From assembly GCF_031200575.1 (NCBI RefSeq), contig NZ_CP133597.1, forward strand, positions 62,001 to 126,000: a DNA stretch of 64,000 nucleotides, given 5' to 3'. Of the stretch, positions 62,841 to 64,000 are shown one piece after another. Position 1 is the first letter of the stretch. The number at the start of each line of letters is the position of its first letter. Source of the stretch: Ferroplasma sp. GTDB lineage: Archaea > Thermoplasmatota > Thermoplasmata > Thermoplasmatales > Thermoplasmataceae. The translations under genes were made by a program, and so were the position numbers. The notes under the pieces are model-generated. The model searched no databases and had not been told where the DNA came from. It saw only the letters and a list, made by a program, of their open reading frames with translations.

Positions 62841-63378
62841 TAACTATGATTCATTTACATATAATATATACCAGTATCTATACTCTAAGGACGTAAGTAT
62901 AGACATAAAACCTAACGATAAACTCCCGGATTCCGGAGAGTACGATGGGTATATTATATCCCCGGGCCCAGGTAACCCTGAGAGGCCTGAGGATCGCGGG
63001 AATCTATATGAATTTATAGATAGGAATAAGGGATCGAGATTTCTGGGTGTGTGTTTCGGGAACCAGATTCTTGGGTATTATCTTGGATCTGATATTGTTC
63101 TGTCAAAAAGGATTATGCACGGGCAGACGGACACAATAATACATAGAGATTCGCCGCTGTATAGGGGAATTCCGGAAAAATTCACTGCTATTAGATACCA
63201 TTCACTTGTACTGGCAGGTGGAAATAGGATAGTAATAGATGCGGTTTCAGAGACAGATGGTGAGATTATGGGGTTCCATTCAAGGGATGGGCGTTTTTAC
63301 GGTGTTCAGTTTCACCCAGAAAGTTACTATTCAGAATATGGAAAGAGTATCTTCAAAAATTTTGTTGATGCATTATGA
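62818..63378 (+). CDS. trpG: Anthranilate synthase component II (glutamine amidotransferase)
   Basis: 186 residues. The nucleophile Cys lies in LGVCFGNQILGYY, the oxyanion loop in SPGPGNPE and the His-Glu pair in VQFHPESYYSEYG. ATG 62818 with AGGTGG 5 nt upstream is preferred; the gene overlaps trpE by 23 nt, so the two are strongly coupled and made in equal amounts. Confidence 0.95.
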   Translation: MKKILIIDNYDSFTYNIYQYLYSKDVSIDIKPNDKLPDSGEYDGYIISPGPGNPERPEDRGNLYEFIDRNKGSRFLGVCFGNQILGYYLGSDIVLSKRIMHGQTDTIIHRDSPLYRGIPEKFTAIRYHSLVLAGGNRIVIDAVSETDGEIMGFHSRDGRFYGVQFHPESYYSEYGKSIFKNFVDAL

Positions 63379-64000
63379 TAGTGGATGATATTTATTCCGA
63401 AAATGACAAAAGGAAACTTATTGAATTCAATATGCGTGAAAGAACTATTTTAAGCCTTAAAGAGTCCCTGCAGAATGCGGAGAAAAAACCAGGAATTATA
63501 GCTGAGTTCAAACGTAAATCACCTTCAGGATTCAGAAATAAATTCAATACTGATATACTTAAATACTTTAATAGTATAAAGGAAACCATCGCAGGAATCA
63601 GTATTTTAACGGAACCTCACTACTTTGGCGGTGACCCGTTAGATGCCAGAGCCGTGCAATGCTATAGCAAACCAATACTAATTAAGGATTTCATATCCAG
63701 CCGTGCGATGGTAAAATCATCATTCATGGCAGGAGGAGATGTATTTCTCCTGATTTGCGACTTCCTTGATTACAGTACCATAAAAGATCTGGTACAGTAT
63801 GGTGGTTCACTGGGAATGGAGGCACTGGTGGAGGTGCATGACCCCAACAGGATAAAAAACATATTTCCAGCAGAAAACGTCCTGATTGGATACAACAGGA
63901 GAAATCTGAGGACATTGAAAATGGATGACAGGGCAGAAGATGTATATGACAGCCTTAAATCCTTTGGCCTGCCGCTGATACTGGAGAGTGGCATAACATC
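63375..64000 (+). CDS. trpC: Indole-3-glycerol phosphate synthase (3' end cut by window edge)
   Basis: Reads open to the right edge (208 codons shown). Catalytic lysines in IAEFKRKSPSG and PILIKDFI, plus the ISILTEPHYFGG and EALVEVHD loops, identify it. ATG 63375 overlaps the trpG stop (ATGA). The usual 'GINNRNL' reads GYNRRNL. Confidence 0.95.
   Translation, partial: MIVDDIYSENDKRKLIEFNMRERTILSLKESLQNAEKKPGIIAEFKRKSPSGFRNKFNTDILKYFNSIKETIAGISILTEPHYFGGDPLDARAVQCYSKPILIKDFISSRAMVKSSFMAGGDVFLLICDFLDYSTIKDLVQYGGSLGMEALVEVHDPNRIKNIFPAENVLIGYNRRNLRTLKMDDRAEDVYDSLKSFGLPLILESGIT

Overview
The window comes from an acid-loving euryarchaeon of the order Thermoplasmatales, most like Ferroplasma or a near relative. 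Three things support this. There is a bacterial-type HU protein (the HTa chromatin protein of this order) at 37.75-38.02 kb. The long S10-spc ribosomal protein operon has the archaeal gene order. A heme-copper oxidase operon encodes a sulfocyanin next to a CuA subunit, as expected of an iron- or sulfur-oxidising aerobe. The DNA is A+T-rich. Most operon-first genes have a TATA-like box about 20-30 nt before the start codon, which points to leaderless transcripts. The organism name is inference; no rRNA gene is present.

Layout. 1-15.7 kb (minus): L3-L4-L23-L2-S19-L22-S3-L29-aIF1-Rnp1-S17-L14-L24-S4e-L5-S14-S8-L6-L32e-L19e-L18-S5-L30-L15-SecY-AdkA-DUF106-Cmk-Cbf5 (Cbf5 cut by the left edge). 16-21.8 kb (minus): oxidase operon cox1/3 fusion - small membrane subunit - sulfocyanin - CuA subunit II - CtaB - degenerate metallo-beta-lactamase-fold protein. 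22.3-29.5 kb: several membrane proteins, a polytopic 4Fe-4S protein, a protein with the heme-A-synthase (CtaA) pattern, and an HTH_10 (Bat-like) regulator. I read this stretch as a candidate oxidase-biogenesis region. 29.7-58 kb: housekeeping genes in short operons: MFS transporter, tRNA-Lys, RmuC, aIF2-gamma/S6e, ITPase, Kae1-Bud32 fusion, HTa, spermidine synthase, DnaG with a LonB-like ATPase lacking the protease domain, MarC, AroD, a FAD oxidoreductase, tRNA-Thr, a protein disulfide oxidoreductase, AlaX, the serine pathway pair, two transcription regulators with a TraB-like protein, FtsJ, GcvH, a bacterial-type ThrRS, a DsrE-like protein, tRNA-Gly and TPI. 58.2-64 kb (plus): trpB2-A-D-F-E-G-C operon, with trpC cut by the right edge.

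How the genes work together. The first block makes the ribosome, the translocon and nucleoside monophosphate kinases. The oxidase block would take electrons from sulfocyanin through CuA to the heme a/a3-CuB centre; CtaB and the CtaA-like protein would make its heme. AroD and the trp operon belong to aromatic amino acid synthesis, and SerA with its aminotransferase supplies serine, which TrpB also consumes. Most compelling for follow-up are the 24-29 kb membrane redox module, SecY with two extra N-terminal helices, the protease-less LonB-like ATPase with a zinc-ribbon insert, and the degenerate MBL protein tied to the oxidase operon.
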